From Luteitalea pratensis (GTDB taxonomy: Bacteria; Acidobacteriota; Vicinamibacteria; Vicinamibacterales; Vicinamibacteraceae), in the NCBI RefSeq assembly GCF_001618865.1, contig NZ_CP015136.1, forward strand, positions 3,507,001-3,571,000: a stretch of 64,000 bases of DNA, read 5' to 3'. The position numbers were made by a program, and so were the translations under genes. Below, in pieces: positions 32,869 to 42,446 of the stretch (the first letter of the stretch is position 1; every line of letters starts with the position of its first letter). The notes under the pieces were generated by a model, which made no database searches, was not told the DNA's origin, and saw only the letters and a list, made by a program, of their open reading frames with translations.

Positions 32869-33978
32869 CTACGGATTCGACGATGTGGACCCGCCGCTGG
32901 TTGACGCCCATGCGGCCGCGTATTTCTGCATGTCGGCGGCCGAGGGATTGCCGTCGATGAACAGGATGCGGTAGCGGAACGTGGCCGGACGGCCTTCGGC
33001 GATGGCGAAGTTCAACGTGTCCTTGTTGTTGCTGAGCGCCGCCTGACCGAGCGGATTGGCCGCAAACAGCCCATAGCCGCGCGCGTGCCAATAGGTCGGA
33101 TAGCCCGGGTTGCCTGGGGCGTCGAGGATGGCGATCGTCACCGGCTTGCCGCCGACCGTCCCACTCAGCTTGGTCCATGCGCCGCGCGTGCCCCACACTT
33201 CCTTGCCGACCTTGCCTTCGCTGGTCAGGTACTGGCCGGTGACGCCGCTCATGTCCATGTCGCCCATCTTGGTGACGCGTCCGGCGGCATCCTTGAACTC
33301 GCCGCCCTTCTCGGCCGGATCCTCGAGGGCGCGGATCACCCGCAAGCCGAGGGCGCCTTCCTTGTTGTCGGGCAGCTTCACCGTCCCGGTGCCCTTCGCA
33401 GCGGCGAGCGTCGTGACCCGGTCGATCATCCGCACGCCGCCGGCCGCCGCCCTGAACGTGAAGGTGGTCGTCTCGTTCAGGCGCGTCTTGCCGTCACCCG
33501 AGATCCAGTCGGCCTTCACTTCGAGCACCGCATGATCGCCCTTGCTCTCGGCCTTGACCACCTCACGGTGCTTGACCGATCCCATCTTCGGCTTCTGATC
33601 CGGCTTGATCGCGTCGGAGTTGTTCCAGAAGTCGAAGCCGTCCACGTCGCCGTAGTTGAACCACAGGCCGACGTGGTGCGGGTGGTCCTGCCGCTCGTTG
33701 GCGAGGGGTGGGAAGCCGCGCGTGACGACGATGCCGCTCGCGGTGGTGATCGGGTACAGGACTGGCTTCTCGAGCGTGTCCGGCCACATGTAGGTCGTGA
33801 ACGCCTTGCCGTCCACGGTGACCTCGACCTTCTTCTCGGCCGGGACACTTTTGATCGCGACCTTGGGAGACTGCGCGTTCATGCTCGCGGTGGTTGCCAT
33901 GATCAGGCTGGCCGAGCAAAGCGAGGCCATCGCGCCGAAGCGCGCAGCGCGAAGGCGGATGTGACTAGCGTCGTGCAC
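32869..33978 (-). CDS. DUF6807 (PmoA-like) secreted protein
   Basis: 369 residues. GTG start at 33978 chosen because it gives a proper signal peptide (HDASHIRLRAARFG, then a hydrophobic core to SMNAQS) and has AAGGGG upstream; GTG 33996 and ATG 33930 are alternatives. The mature part contains the family landmarks FPPLANERQDHPHHVGLWF, DGFDFWNNSDAI, ILDAPGNPGYPTYWHARGYG and LFIDGNPS. The HHVGLWF segment resembles a metal or sugar site. Function is unestablished, but members sit in carbohydrate loci. The start overlaps the end of the Gfo/Idh/MocA gene by 14 bases, so the two are coupled. Confidence 0.87.
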   Translation of the reverse strand: MHDASHIRLRAARFGAMASLCSASLIMATTASMNAQSPKVAIKSVPAEKKVEVTVDGKAFTTYMWPDTLEKPVLYPITTASGIVVTRGFPPLANERQDHPHHVGLWFNYGDVDGFDFWNNSDAIKPDQKPKMGSVKHREVVKAESKGDHAVLEVKADWISGDGKTRLNETTTFTFRAAAGGVRMIDRVTTLAAAKGTGTVKLPDNKEGALGLRVIRALEDPAEKGGEFKDAAGRVTKMGDMDMSGVTGQYLTSEGKVGKEVWGTRGAWTKLSGTVGGKPVTIAILDAPGNPGYPTYWHARGYGLFAANPLGQAALSNNKDTLNFAIAEGRPATFRYRILFIDGNPSAADMQKYAAAWASTSGGSTSSNP

Positions 33979-35311
33979 TGGGAACCCCTTGTCCACCGAT
34001 CACCACGTCCTGGGTGGCGTCGTCGAATGTGACGCGCTGGCCGGTCTGGATGGCGGCGATGGTCATGCACAGCGCCACCGAGTGACTGTAGCCGGCCTCG
34101 ACGCTCGCGTTCGGCGGCTTGCGGCTCCGCACGCACTCCATCCAGTTGCGCACGTTGGCCGACGTCGAGTCGTCAGCGCCCGTGTCGGCGGCCGTCGTCG
34201 TGGCTGAAGCCTCCGCGATCGACATCGATGGCAGGAGGTTGGCCTTCATGCCCATGGCCTTCGCGTGGTTCTCCTTCATCCCGCCGGTGTCGGTCACGGT
34301 GTTCTTGTCCAGATCGAGCATGCCGCCGTTGGAGTAGTAGTACTCCTTCACGTCACCCGCGGCGTTGGTCATGCGCGAGCTGTAGATGACCTGGAAGCCC
34401 TTGGTCGTGTCGTCCAGCGGGCCGTAGTCGTAGACGCCGGTGAAGGTGTCCCAATTGCGACGGCCGTCCTTCCACAGGTAGATGCCGCCGTTGGCGACGA
34501 CACTGCGCGGTCGCGGGTAACCGGTGAACCAGTGCACGGTATCGATCTGGTGGACGAGCCACTGATCGGGAATGCCCGAGGAGTACGGCCAGAACAAGCG
34601 GAATTCCAGGTACTTGCGCGGGTCGAACGCTTCCTTCGGACGATTCAGCTGCCACCGCGTCCAGTCGGTGTCCTCCTGCCGCAGCTTGTCGATCAGGCCT
34701 GGCCGTCGCCAGCGTCCGGGCTGGTTGACGTTCCACGTCATCTCGACGGCGACGATGTCGCCGAACTTGCCCGACTTCAAATACTCGTAGGCTTGCTGGT
34801 AGCTCTTCGTGCTCCGGCGCTGCGTGCCGATCTGCACGATCTTGCCGGTGTCCTTCACCGCCTTGCGGAGGGCGCGAGCGTCCTCCATGGTGTTGGCCAT
34901 GGGCTTCTCGACGTACGCGTCGCGTCCGGCGCGCACCGCTTCGACCCCGTGCTGCGCGTGCTGGAAGTCGGCCGTCGCGACGATGACCGCGTCCACGTCC
35001 TTGCGGGCGTAGAGTTCGTCATTGTTCCGACAGGTGATGGGGGCAGTATTTCCGAGCTTCTGCAATTGCTGGCTGCCGGCCTCGCGGCGCAGGCTCCAGA
35101 TGTCGGAGACGGCGACCAGTTCGAAGTTGAGCCCGGCGGCGTGCTGCTGGAACGCCGGGATCAGGCTGCCGCGGCACCGGTCGGAGAAGCCGACAATGCC
35201 GACGCGGACACGATCGTTGGCGCCAAGGATACGGGCGTAGCTGCGGGCGGGAAGGCTCGCCGCGGCGGCGGTCATGCCGGCTGCGTGCAGGAATTGTCGT
35301 CGGTCTGGCAT
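33965..35311 (-). CDS. Tat-exported Gfo/Idh/MocA family oxidoreductase
   Basis: 448 residues. Twin-arginine-like signal MPDRRQFLHAAGMTAAAASL, then a Rossmann domain RVGIVGFSDRCRGSLIPAF and the EKP motif in AYVEKPMANTMED. The C-terminal domain carries QWLVHQIDTVHWFTG with the conserved His and the NGGMLDLDKNT strand. Periplasmic members bind their nicotinamide cofactor tightly and work as oxidoreductases or transferases on sugars. GGAGG stands nine bases before the ATG. Upstream of the DUF6807 gene and overlapping it, so a two-gene operon. Confidence 0.9.
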   Translation of the reverse strand: MPDRRQFLHAAGMTAAAASLPARSYARILGANDRVRVGIVGFSDRCRGSLIPAFQQHAAGLNFELVAVSDIWSLRREAGSQQLQKLGNTAPITCRNNDELYARKDVDAVIVATADFQHAQHGVEAVRAGRDAYVEKPMANTMEDARALRKAVKDTGKIVQIGTQRRSTKSYQQAYEYLKSGKFGDIVAVEMTWNVNQPGRWRRPGLIDKLRQEDTDWTRWQLNRPKEAFDPRKYLEFRLFWPYSSGIPDQWLVHQIDTVHWFTGYPRPRSVVANGGIYLWKDGRRNWDTFTGVYDYGPLDDTTKGFQVIYSSRMTNAAGDVKEYYYSNGGMLDLDKNTVTDTGGMKENHAKAMGMKANLLPSMSIAEASATTTAADTGADDSTSANVRNWMECVRSRKPPNASVEAGYSHSVALCMTIAAIQTGQRVTFDDATQDVVIGGQGVPSARR

Positions 35312-35395
35312 CGGGGACCTCCATCAGGAGCACAAGAGCACAGGAGCACAGGGAATGCGGGAGTCGGGAGTCGGGGTGAACGATTACTAGGGTCG

Positions 35396-35446
35396 GGCCG
35401 GCTCTCCGACCTGTCCGCCGAAGCCTTGGCGGCGGCGGAGCCGGCC
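35396..35446. repeat. Composite hairpin: TCC-loop stem carrying the 48-bp-family core
   Basis: Arms GGCCGGCTC and GAGCCGGCC, normally separated by three bases, here enclose 33 bases containing CCGCCGAAGCCTTGGCGG, the reverse-oriented core of the GTCGAC-bounded repeat. Confidence 0.75.
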
Positions 35447-35808
35447 ATCTCCGCACGTACCTACGCCGCGCGTCCGCACGTGCCTGCGCCGCAGCCGCCC
35501 AGGATGACTGGTCGAACCACTCCGGCGTTGTTACACATCTCTTTGCGCTGTGAGAAGTACTACATAGACGTGATTGTGCGCAAGCGGGGATGCAAGAGGT
35601 CAACCCACTTGTCCTCGACGGGGTGCCGGAGGGCGCAAGGTGGTTCTTGACCGCACAGAGTGGCTGTGTTAAACCCTTTGAGGTTCTCCTCTCTCCATGC
35701 TCTTGCGTCCACGCCGGTTGACGGCTTCGAGCGCGCTGCTGCGCGCCGCCTGGTGCACCGCCCGAGCGATGCAGCGTCGGCGTAGCCATGCAGGTGAGTG
35801 GCGAGACA

Positions 35809-35824
35809 ACTAGCGATAGCTAGT
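35809..35824. promoter_or_regulatory. Perfect palindrome upstream of TonB receptor gene
   Basis: ACTAGC-GATA-GCTAGT, a 6-4-6 palindrome in an AT-richer segment. Could bind a dimeric regulator of the receptor. No regulator can be named. Confidence 0.35.
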
Positions 35825-35995
35825 ACGGACCAGGTAGGGCAGGTTTTCTTTCTGCGACGCGCGGTGGTTGCCCGACGTGCGAAGCAGTTGTGGCCGTCCC
35901 AGGCACGGCGCCGCTGGGGCGCAGGGACGGCTGTAGGTGCCAGGCGGGCAGGCTGGGACGCATGTCCCGGCATACGACAAGGAAGGAACGGATTT

Positions 35996-38900
35996 ATGGG
36001 GAAGCTCCACGTGAGGAGGAGCCTGCAACGCCTGATGGCGTGTGCAGTGCTGCTGCTCGCCGGTTCGCCGGCGTTCGCGCAGTTCGAACGCAGCCGCGTC
36101 GCCGGCACCATCAACGACCAGCAGGGCGGCGTCATGCCGGGCGTGACCGTCACGGCCACTAACCAGGCGACCAACCAGACCGAAGTCAGCGTCACCGACG
36201 AATCCGGCTTCTACATCTTCCCGAGCCTTGCGCCGGGGCAATACACGATCAGCGCCGAACTGCAAGGGTTCAAGAAGGCGACGCGCACGGCCGTACAGCT
36301 CGACGCGGCCGGTTCCATCACGATGGACCTCACGCTCGAGACCGGTGCCTTGACCGAAGAGGTCACGGTGACGGCCGATGCGGCGTTGCTGCAGACCGAC
36401 GTGGCGATGCGCAAGACCGTTGAATCCAAGGACATCGAGCAGATGGCGCTCGCCGGGCGCAACCCGATTGGCGTGGCGGGCCTCAAGGCGGGCGTCGCCG
36501 GCGGGTCCTTCAACAACTATGGCTTTGACAACCTCGGCAACGGCGGCTTCAACATCAACGGCAGCCGTGACGATGAGAACAACATCACGATCGATGGCGC
36601 CACCGCCATTCGCACCCGCGCCTCGGGCAACATCATCGGCATCCAGAACGTGGACGCCGTGCAGGAAGTGCAGGTGCTGACGGCCAACTACATGCCGGAG
36701 TACGGGCGTGCCTCGGGCGGCCAGATCCGCTTCGTGACCAAGAGCGGCAGCAATCGCTTCAGCGGCAGCGGGACGTATTCCTACCGCGACGAGTCGCTCC
36801 AGGCCAACAGCTGGACGCGCAATCGGAGTACCAACCTCACGGAGAGCAGTGGTCCCGCGCCGTTCGACTTCAAGCAGTACGGATACTCCGGCGGCGGCCC
36901 GGTGCTGAAGAACAAGCTGTTCTTCTTCGGTGGCCAGGAGTGGGTGGACTTCTTCCAGGTCTCGACGCGAACCGATACCGTGCCGACGCTGAAGATGCGC
37001 CAGGGTGACTTCAGCGAGCTGCTCGATCCGAACAACGGCTACCGCGCCGCGATCGCGATCATCGATCCGCAGACCGGCCAGCCGTTCCCGGGCAACATCA
37101 TCCCGGCCAACCGGTTGTCACAAGAGGGGCTGGCGTTCCTGAACACGTACCCGACGCCGACCCCCGATTTCCGGCAGGGGGCGAACAACCTGATCCAGAC
37201 CAGCCCGAACCCGCGCGAACAACGCAAGGACAACATCCGCTTCGACTGGCGGCCGAACGCGAGCAACCAGTTCAACTACCGCTACTCGGGCTACAGCTGG
37301 AAGGCCGTGGACGCGTACCGCGGGTCGTTCCCGTTCGTCCGGACCGACTGGGATCGTCCCAACTACACGAACACCGCGAGTTGGACCAGCACCATCAAGA
37401 GCAACTGGGTGAACGAGCTCACGTACACGTATTCGCGCGACTACGTCTACATCAACGTGTTCGAAGGTGGCGACTACCTGCGAAGCACACGGGGCATCGA
37501 CTATCCGTACGTGTTTCCCGATAACAAGGAGATCAACGACAAGCTGCCGACGATCAGCGTGAGCAACTTTGCGGAGATCGACGGCGGCCCCTACCCGGCG
37601 TTCTCGACCGGTCCGATCCACACCGTCCAGAACGTGAGCACGATCCTGCGTGGCCGTCACACGTTCAAGGCCGGCATCTCCTTCGAGTACTCCGGTCAGA
37701 ACGACTTCGACCAGATCAACGTCAGCGCCGTGCCTGGCAGCACGAACAACCAGAACGGCCGCTTCGAGTTCCTCGATGGCCGCGCCGGTGGCACGGGCGT
37801 CGGCGTCGCGAACATGGCCCTCGGCCTGTTCTCCAACTACGCCGAACTCGGCGAGCGCAACCTCACCGAATGGCGCTCGCTCGCCACGGATGCCTTCGTC
37901 CAGGACTCGTGGCGGCCGAACAGCAAGCTGACGGTCGAAGGCGGATTCCGGTACGTCTACTGGCCGCCCTGGTACTCGAATACCAACAACATCGCGACGT
38001 TTGCCGACAAAGCGTACATCGCGGCCAATGCGCCGACCGTGAACCGTGCCACCGGCACGCTGTCGGGTGGCGTGCGCTACAACGGCCTGATGCTCCCCGG
38101 CGATGGCTTCGAGGGCGCGGGGAACGACTCGGTGATTGCCAACGATCCGGCCGTGCTGGCGCTCTTCACGGGCCAGCCGCGCGGGTTCTCGGAGACGCAC
38201 GCCAACGTGTTCGAACCGCGCGGCGGCATCAGCTATCAGCTGAACGAAAAGACCGTCGTGCGCACCAGCGTCGGCATGTTCCACAACCGCGTGACGCTCA
38301 ACGACTCGACGCTGCTCGGCGGCAACGTGCCGTTCCAGCCGCAGGCGACGATCTCGAATGGCGTCGCGGACAACCCGGCCGGCGTGGGGGTCAACCCGGG
38401 CAACCTGCCGATCGGCGCTACTGCGCAGGACCTCGTGTTCAAACACCCGACTTCCTACATGTGGTCGGCGAGCGTGCAGCGCGAAATCCCGATGGGCTTC
38501 ATCCTCGATGTCAGTTACGTGGGACGTCGAGGCCTGTACCTGCCGCGCGAACGCAACATCAACCAGTTGGCGCCCGGAACCTTGCAGTCCAATCCCGGGG
38601 TGAACATCGCCGCGCTGCGCCCGTATGCGGGCTACGGCGCGATCCGTCTTTCCGAGAATGCAGGCCGATCGATTTACAACTCGCTGCAGATCTCCGCGGA
38701 TCGTCGCTACACGAATGGGTTCAAGTTCGGCTTCGCATACACGCTGGGCAAGTCGGAAGACAATGGCTCCTCCAAGCGCAACGTGCTGTTCAACAGCTAC
38801 GACGACACGACGTACTGGGGGCCGTCCCAGTTCGATCGGCGCCACGTACTGGCGTTCTACTACATCTACGACCTGCCGTTCTTCCGTGAGCAGGACACGC

Positions 38901-39403
38901 TCATCAAGAATCTGCTCGGCGGGTGGCAGGTCTCTGGCGCGACGTTCATGCGCAGCGGCATCCCGTTCTCTGTGTACCAGAGAAACCGCGACACGGCGGG
39001 CGTTGGCGATCAGGGCTTCGGCCAGCCCTGGAACCTCGTCGGCGATCCGGGCGACATGAACTACCAGCTGTACACGGTGCCGGGGACCGAGGCGTTCAAC
39101 ACGGCCGCCTTCGCTGAGCCGGCCGCCGGCACGTTCGGCAACGCCCCGAGGAACGCGTGGTACAACCCCGGCGAGCAGCAGTGGGATATCGCGCTGTTCA
39201 AGAACTTCACGCTTGGCGGCACGCGACGCATCCAGTTGCGCGCAGAGGCCTTCAACTTCATCAACCACCCGAACCTCGGCAACATCGACAACGGGGACCT
39301 TCAAGGTCAGAGGCAGGCCGATCCGCTGAGCGGCAACTTCGGCCGCATCACCAGCAAGAACGGTCAGCGCGACCTCCAGCTGAGCGTCCGCTTCCAGTTT
39401 TAA
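35996..39403 (+). CDS. Oar-like TonB-dependent outer-membrane receptor
   Basis: 1135 residues. Signal peptide (MGKLHVRRSLQRLMACAVLL to AFAQ), a carboxypeptidase-regulatory-like domain (RVAGTINDQQGGVMPGVTVT, residues about 30-110), a plug with NPIGVAGLKAGVAGG and VDAVQEVQVLTANYMPEYG, then a large barrel with SGGGPVLKNKLFFFGGQEW. It ends LSVRFQF, the terminal aromatic of outer-membrane barrels. The ATG at 35996 has GGAAGGA upstream. Such receptors import glycans or peptides and often act with the hydrolases encoded nearby. It is less similar to the two paralogues at 57.6-64 kb than they are to each other. Confidence 0.95.
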   Translation: MGKLHVRRSLQRLMACAVLLLAGSPAFAQFERSRVAGTINDQQGGVMPGVTVTATNQATNQTEVSVTDESGFYIFPSLAPGQYTISAELQGFKKATRTAVQLDAAGSITMDLTLETGALTEEVTVTADAALLQTDVAMRKTVESKDIEQMALAGRNPIGVAGLKAGVAGGSFNNYGFDNLGNGGFNINGSRDDENNITIDGATAIRTRASGNIIGIQNVDAVQEVQVLTANYMPEYGRASGGQIRFVTKSGSNRFSGSGTYSYRDESLQANSWTRNRSTNLTESSGPAPFDFKQYGYSGGGPVLKNKLFFFGGQEWVDFFQVSTRTDTVPTLKMRQGDFSELLDPNNGYRAAIAIIDPQTGQPFPGNIIPANRLSQEGLAFLNTYPTPTPDFRQGANNLIQTSPNPREQRKDNIRFDWRPNASNQFNYRYSGYSWKAVDAYRGSFPFVRTDWDRPNYTNTASWTSTIKSNWVNELTYTYSRDYVYINVFEGGDYLRSTRGIDYPYVFPDNKEINDKLPTISVSNFAEIDGGPYPAFSTGPIHTVQNVSTILRGRHTFKAGISFEYSGQNDFDQINVSAVPGSTNNQNGRFEFLDGRAGGTGVGVANMALGLFSNYAELGERNLTEWRSLATDAFVQDSWRPNSKLTVEGGFRYVYWPPWYSNTNNIATFADKAYIAANAPTVNRATGTLSGGVRYNGLMLPGDGFEGAGNDSVIANDPAVLALFTGQPRGFSETHANVFEPRGGISYQLNEKTVVRTSVGMFHNRVTLNDSTLLGGNVPFQPQATISNGVADNPAGVGVNPGNLPIGATAQDLVFKHPTSYMWSASVQREIPMGFILDVSYVGRRGLYLPRERNINQLAPGTLQSNPGVNIAALRPYAGYGAIRLSENAGRSIYNSLQISADRRYTNGFKFGFAYTLGKSEDNGSSKRNVLFNSYDDTTYWGPSQFDRRHVLAFYYIYDLPFFREQDTLIKNLLGGWQVSGATFMRSGIPFSVYQRNRDTAGVGDQGFGQPWNLVGDPGDMNYQLYTVPGTEAFNTAAFAEPAAGTFGNAPRNAWYNPGEQQWDIALFKNFTLGGTRRIQLRAEAFNFINHPNLGNIDNGDLQGQRQADPLSGNFGRITSKNGQRDLQLSVRFQF

Positions 39404-39409
39404 GCAGAA

Positions 39410-39445
39410 GGGAGTCGAGGCGGACGACCGTCCGCCTCGACTCCC
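39410..39445 (+). terminator. Hairpin immediately after the TonB receptor
   Basis: Perfect 15-bp stem (GGGAGTCGAGGCGGA and its complement) with a 6-base loop, seven bases after the stop. No T run follows. It is the first of two hairpins here. Confidence 0.6.
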
Positions 39446-39450
39446 TCACG

Positions 39451-39479
39451 CAGCCTGCAGGCTGCAGGCTGCAGGCTAC
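39451..39479. repeat. Heptamer array, GGCTGCA type
   Basis: GCCTGCA, GGCTGCA, GGCTGCA, GGCTACC in 7-bp steps, lying between the two terminator hairpins. Confidence 0.8.
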
Positions 39480-39484
39480 CTGAG

Positions 39485-39517
39485 GGGCGGGGCGACGATC
39501 GTCGCCTCGCCCTTTTT
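39485..39517 (+). terminator. Rho-independent terminator of the TonB receptor gene
   Basis: Twelve-base arms (GGGCGGGGCGAC side) around GATC with one G-U pair, followed by TTTTT at 39513-39517. This is the most canonical intrinsic terminator in the window. Between it and the next gene (to 39731) there are only degenerate heptamers (about 39660-39703) and a TACACT-like box near 39545. Confidence 0.8.
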
Positions 39518-39731
39518 CCGTTCTCCCGGTCACCGGTTGGCGATACACTCCGGCACAACCATGGTTCCTCCACGTCATCGCTCTCGGCCGCAGAGCGGGG
39601 TCCTGCCGGACAAGTGGTCCATGGCGGTCGGGGCACCGGCAGTCTCGATATGCGATCAGGCAGCCGGCAGCCCGCAGGCATTAGGCCGTAGGCTGCGAAT
39701 ATCGTTGGAGTCCGGCAGTTACCTCACCGTC

Positions 39732-40688
39732 GTGAGTCTTCTGTCGCTCGGCGCCGCCGTGCTCGCGGCGCAGCCGGCGCCCAAGGCCGTTCCTGCGGCT
39801 GCCTACACAGAGACCATTCCTGGTAGCAAGGTTTCCTTCGACATGGTCGCCGTCCCCGGCGGCACCTTCACGATGGGGAGTCCCGCGAGTGAGGCGGGCC
39901 GCGACGCGGACGAAGGCCCGCAGGTCGAGGTCACGCTGAAGCCGTTCTGGATCGGCAAGACCGAGGTCACCTGGGACGAGTTCGATCAGTTCGCATTCGT
40001 CGGCAACACGGGCGCACGCACTGGCGACGGTGGAGCGGGCGACAGTGACGCCGTCAGCAAGCCATCACGAGCCTATGGCGACGAGGCGAAGGGCTACGGC
40101 AAGGGCAAGATGCCGGCGCTGGCGATGACGCAGCACGCGGCGATGGAGTACTGCCGATGGCTGTCGCAGGTCACCGGCAAGGCCTATCGCCTGCCGACCG
40201 AGGCTGAATGGGAGTACGCCGCCCGTGCTGGCGATACGACGGCGCGTCCTGCCACCCTCGAGGAGCAGGCGTGGCACGCCGGGAACGCGAAGGAGACACC
40301 GCACATCGTCGGCACGAAAAAGCCCAACGCGTTCGGCCTGTACGACATGCTCGGCAACGTCGCGGAGTGGACCTTCGATCTCTACGCCGAGAATCGCTAC
40401 GCGCAATGGGCCCCGAAGGCGACGCAGCCCGTGGCGCTGCCGACCGACAAGCGGTATCCGCACCCGACCCGGGGCGGGTCGTTCATCGAGGCGGCCGACA
40501 AGCTCCGTTTCGCGAACCGGCAGGCATCGCACGAGGACTGGAGCCAGCGCGATCCGCAGGTGCCCCAGAGCATCTACTGGCACACCGACGCCGATCACGT
40601 CGGCTTCCGTGTGGCCCGTGCGCTCGACGAGCAGGCGAACCTCAAGGGGTTCAAGAGCAAGGTGATCAAGGAGAGTGCGGACAGGTAG
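39732..40688 (+). CDS. Secreted formylglycine-generating-enzyme (SUMF1) family protein
   Basis: About 318 residues. SUMF1/FGE-sulfatase fold: VSFDMVAVPGGTFTMGSP opening, KPFWIGKTEVTWDEFDQF, YCRWLSQVTGKAYRLPTEAE, WEYAARAGD, GLYDMLGNVAEWTFD, and the closing TRGGSFIEAADKLRFANR and DHVGFRVARA. True FGEs have two active-site Cys near the C-terminus; none is evident here, so it is probably a non-FGE member (binding or other oxidase role). The start is uncertain: GTG 39732 opens a short hydrophobic signal, and TTG 39705 is another choice. An inverted repeat GCGGA/TCCGC spans the stop codon. Confidence 0.85.
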   Translation: MSLLSLGAAVLAAQPAPKAVPAAAYTETIPGSKVSFDMVAVPGGTFTMGSPASEAGRDADEGPQVEVTLKPFWIGKTEVTWDEFDQFAFVGNTGARTGDGGAGDSDAVSKPSRAYGDEAKGYGKGKMPALAMTQHAAMEYCRWLSQVTGKAYRLPTEAEWEYAARAGDTTARPATLEEQAWHAGNAKETPHIVGTKKPNAFGLYDMLGNVAEWTFDLYAENRYAQWAPKATQPVALPTDKRYPHPTRGGSFIEAADKLRFANRQASHEDWSQRDPQVPQSIYWHTDADHVGFRVARALDEQANLKGFKSKVIKESADR

Positions 40689-40701
40689 TCCGCAAATTGC
40701 A

Positions 40702-40794
40702 GAATTTCATTATTTCAGAATTTCACAGCCACCGGAGCGCTCCGAGGGCTGTCAATGGTAAGGAAATTGTGAAATCTTGAAATTGTGAAATTCC
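40702..40794. repeat. Inverted pair of AT-rich octamer arrays (C2)
   Basis: Left arm 40702-40725: GAATTTCA, TTATTTCA, GAATTTCA. Right arm 40763-40794: GAAATTGT, GAAATCTT, GAAATTGT, GAAATTCC. Centre of 37 GC-rich bases with CCGGAGCGCTCCG. Confidence 0.88.
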
Positions 40795-40811
40795 CAGGGT
40801 GAGGTGAGGGC

Positions 40812-42089
40812 ATGTCCGAACAATCTGGATCGACACGGCGAGACTTCCTCAAGACGACAACGGCGGCTGCCGTGGGCAGCGGCCTCGCGGGGTGGAGCGT
40901 CATCCCGGGGGCTCACGCGCAGGGCAGCGACGAAATCCGCATCGGCCTGATCGGTGCGGGTGGGCGCGGCAGCGGCGCCGTCGCCGACGTGTTCAAGGGG
41001 CATGAGACCGGGGTCCGCCTGGTCGCCGTTGGCGACATGTTCAGCGACCGCACGGAGCAGGCGGTCAAGCGGCTGTCGGAGCAGTACGGCGCGCGTGCGG
41101 CAGTGAAGCCCGAGCACGTGTTCACGGGCTTCGACGCGTACCAGAAGGTGCTCGCCGTGCCGGACGTGAACTACGTGATCCTCGCGACGCCGCCGGGTTT
41201 CCGGCCGACGCATCTCGAGGCCGCGATCGGCGCCGGCAAGAACACCTTCACCGAGAAACCGCTGGCTGTCGATGGCCCCGGCATCCGCAAGGTGATGGCG
41301 CTGGCCAAGGAGGCTGACGCCAAGGGCATCAGCATCGTCGGCGGCACGCAGCGCCGGCACCAGCACGGCTACATCGAGACGATGAAGCGCGTGCACGGCG
41401 GCGCCATCGGCGACGTCGTCGGCATGCGGGCGTACTGGAACCAGGGGTTCCTCTGGAAGCGCGATCGCCAGCCGGCCTGGAGCGACATGGAGTGGCAGCT
41501 GCGCAACTGGCTGTACTTCACGTGGCTTTCGGGCGACCACATCGTCGAGCAGCACATCCACAACATCGACGTGATCAACTGGGTCAAGAAGGGGCCACCG
41601 GTGAAGGCCACCGGCATGGGTGGGCGGCAGGTGCGCACCGACAAGGCCTACGGCCACATCTTCGACCACTTCGCGATCGACTACGAGTACCCGGACGGCT
41701 CGCACTCGTTGAGCATGTGCCGCCAGATCGACAACTGCGCCAACAGCGTCTCGGAGGCCATCGTCGGCACCAAGGGCAGCGCGCAGCTGGACAAGTACGA
41801 GATTACGGGTTCGGCAGCGTGGAAGGGCGAGAAGGATCCGATCAGCCCGTACGTGCAGGAGCACATCGACCTGATCCGCATCATCCGCGCCGGGCAGAAG
41901 ATCAACGAGTTGCAGACGGTCGCCGAGTCGACGCTGACGGCGATCATGGGCCGGATGTCGGCCTACAGCGGCAAGGCGGTGACGTGGGACGAGGCGCTGA
42001 ATTCCGCGGAGGCGATCGTGCCCGCAAGCCTGCAGCTCGGACCGATCCCGACGCCGCCCGTGCCGATGCCCGGTCAGGGCACCATCTGA
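40812..42089 (+). CDS. Tat-exported Gfo/Idh/MocA family oxidoreductase
   Basis: 425 residues. Tat signal STRRDFLKTTTAAAVGSGL, mature start AQGSDEIRIGLIGAGGRGSG, EKP motif in NTFTEKPLAVDGPG, then QRRHQHGYIETMKRVHGG and GDHIVEQHIHNIDVINWV with the catalytic His region. It is followed by a DUF1080 gene and a sugar MFS gene, a combination seen in keto-glycoside loci. It carries GEKDPISPYVQEHIDLI near the C-terminus, typical of the exported subgroup. Substrate unknown; a glycoside oxidoreductase role is inferred. Confidence 0.92.
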   Translation: MSEQSGSTRRDFLKTTTAAAVGSGLAGWSVIPGAHAQGSDEIRIGLIGAGGRGSGAVADVFKGHETGVRLVAVGDMFSDRTEQAVKRLSEQYGARAAVKPEHVFTGFDAYQKVLAVPDVNYVILATPPGFRPTHLEAAIGAGKNTFTEKPLAVDGPGIRKVMALAKEADAKGISIVGGTQRRHQHGYIETMKRVHGGAIGDVVGMRAYWNQGFLWKRDRQPAWSDMEWQLRNWLYFTWLSGDHIVEQHIHNIDVINWVKKGPPVKATGMGGRQVRTDKAYGHIFDHFAIDYEYPDGSHSLSMCRQIDNCANSVSEAIVGTKGSAQLDKYEITGSAAWKGEKDPISPYVQEHIDLIRIIRAGQKINELQTVAESTLTAIMGRMSAYSGKAVTWDEALNSAEAIVPASLQLGPIPTPPVPMPGQGTI

Positions 42090-42102
42090 GAAGGACGAGC
42101 AA

Positions 42103-42354
42103 TTGGAAATTCCCGATTTCAAATTGCCAGGCACTTCTACCTCCCGGGTCGCGACGCGGACCTCGCGTGCGGCCCGGGCCTGCCTCTTTGTCGCCCTCTC
42201 GGCCCTTGCCGTGCCGGCCTGCCAGCACTTCGAGGGCGAGGGCAGCGCCTCGCGCGAGACGGCCCAGGCCCTCGAACGCCGGCCTGCTCCCGCCGCGGTG
42301 ACGGCGGATGCCCGGCCGCCGCGCGTCGAGCTGAAGCTCGACGCCTACAGTTGA
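42103..42354 (+). CDS. Possible small lipoprotein
   Basis: 83 codons. After a charged N-terminus (RVATRTSRAARA) comes LFVALSALAVPACQHFEGEG, an approximate lipobox with Cys at about residue 40. The rest is Ala/Pro/Arg-rich. The ATG lies inside an octamer-like repeat (AATTGGAA, ATTCCCGA, TTTCAAAT), so the true start is doubtful. Codon use is consistent with coding, but no family is recognised. Could be a chance open frame. Confidence 0.35.
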   Translation: MEIPDFKLPGTSTSRVATRTSRAARACLFVALSALAVPACQHFEGEGSASRETAQALERRPAPAAVTADARPPRVELKLDAYS

Positions 42355-42446
42355 TCTCCCGCTGGAGAAAGCCTTCAGTCGGATCACGAGCACCCGGCAG
42401 TGGCGACTCGGGGCGCTCTGCGCCGGCTCCGCCGACGACTGTAGCC

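Larger units (their letters stand above)
35312..35995. other. Long intergenic region between divergent Gfo/Idh/MocA and TonB receptor genes
   Basis: 684 bases without a supported gene. It holds short GGAGCACA-type 8-9-bp repeats (about 35328-35351), a composite hairpin at 35396-35446, and a perfect 6-4-6 palindrome ACTAGC-GATA-GCTAGT at 35809-35824, 172 bases before the receptor start. The GGAAGGA ribosome site is at 35981-35987. The stretch 35520-35800 is less GC-rich than its surroundings and probably contains the promoter. Confidence 0.6.

Noticed and set aside
37118-39304. Very long minus-strand open frame (over 700 codons) opposite the TonB receptor
   Set aside because: An antisense by-product of GC-rich codon use; no family motif, while the plus strand encodes a clear receptor. 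The same applies to long antisense frames at 14221-15969, 16303-17934, 28722-30452 and 61362-63656.
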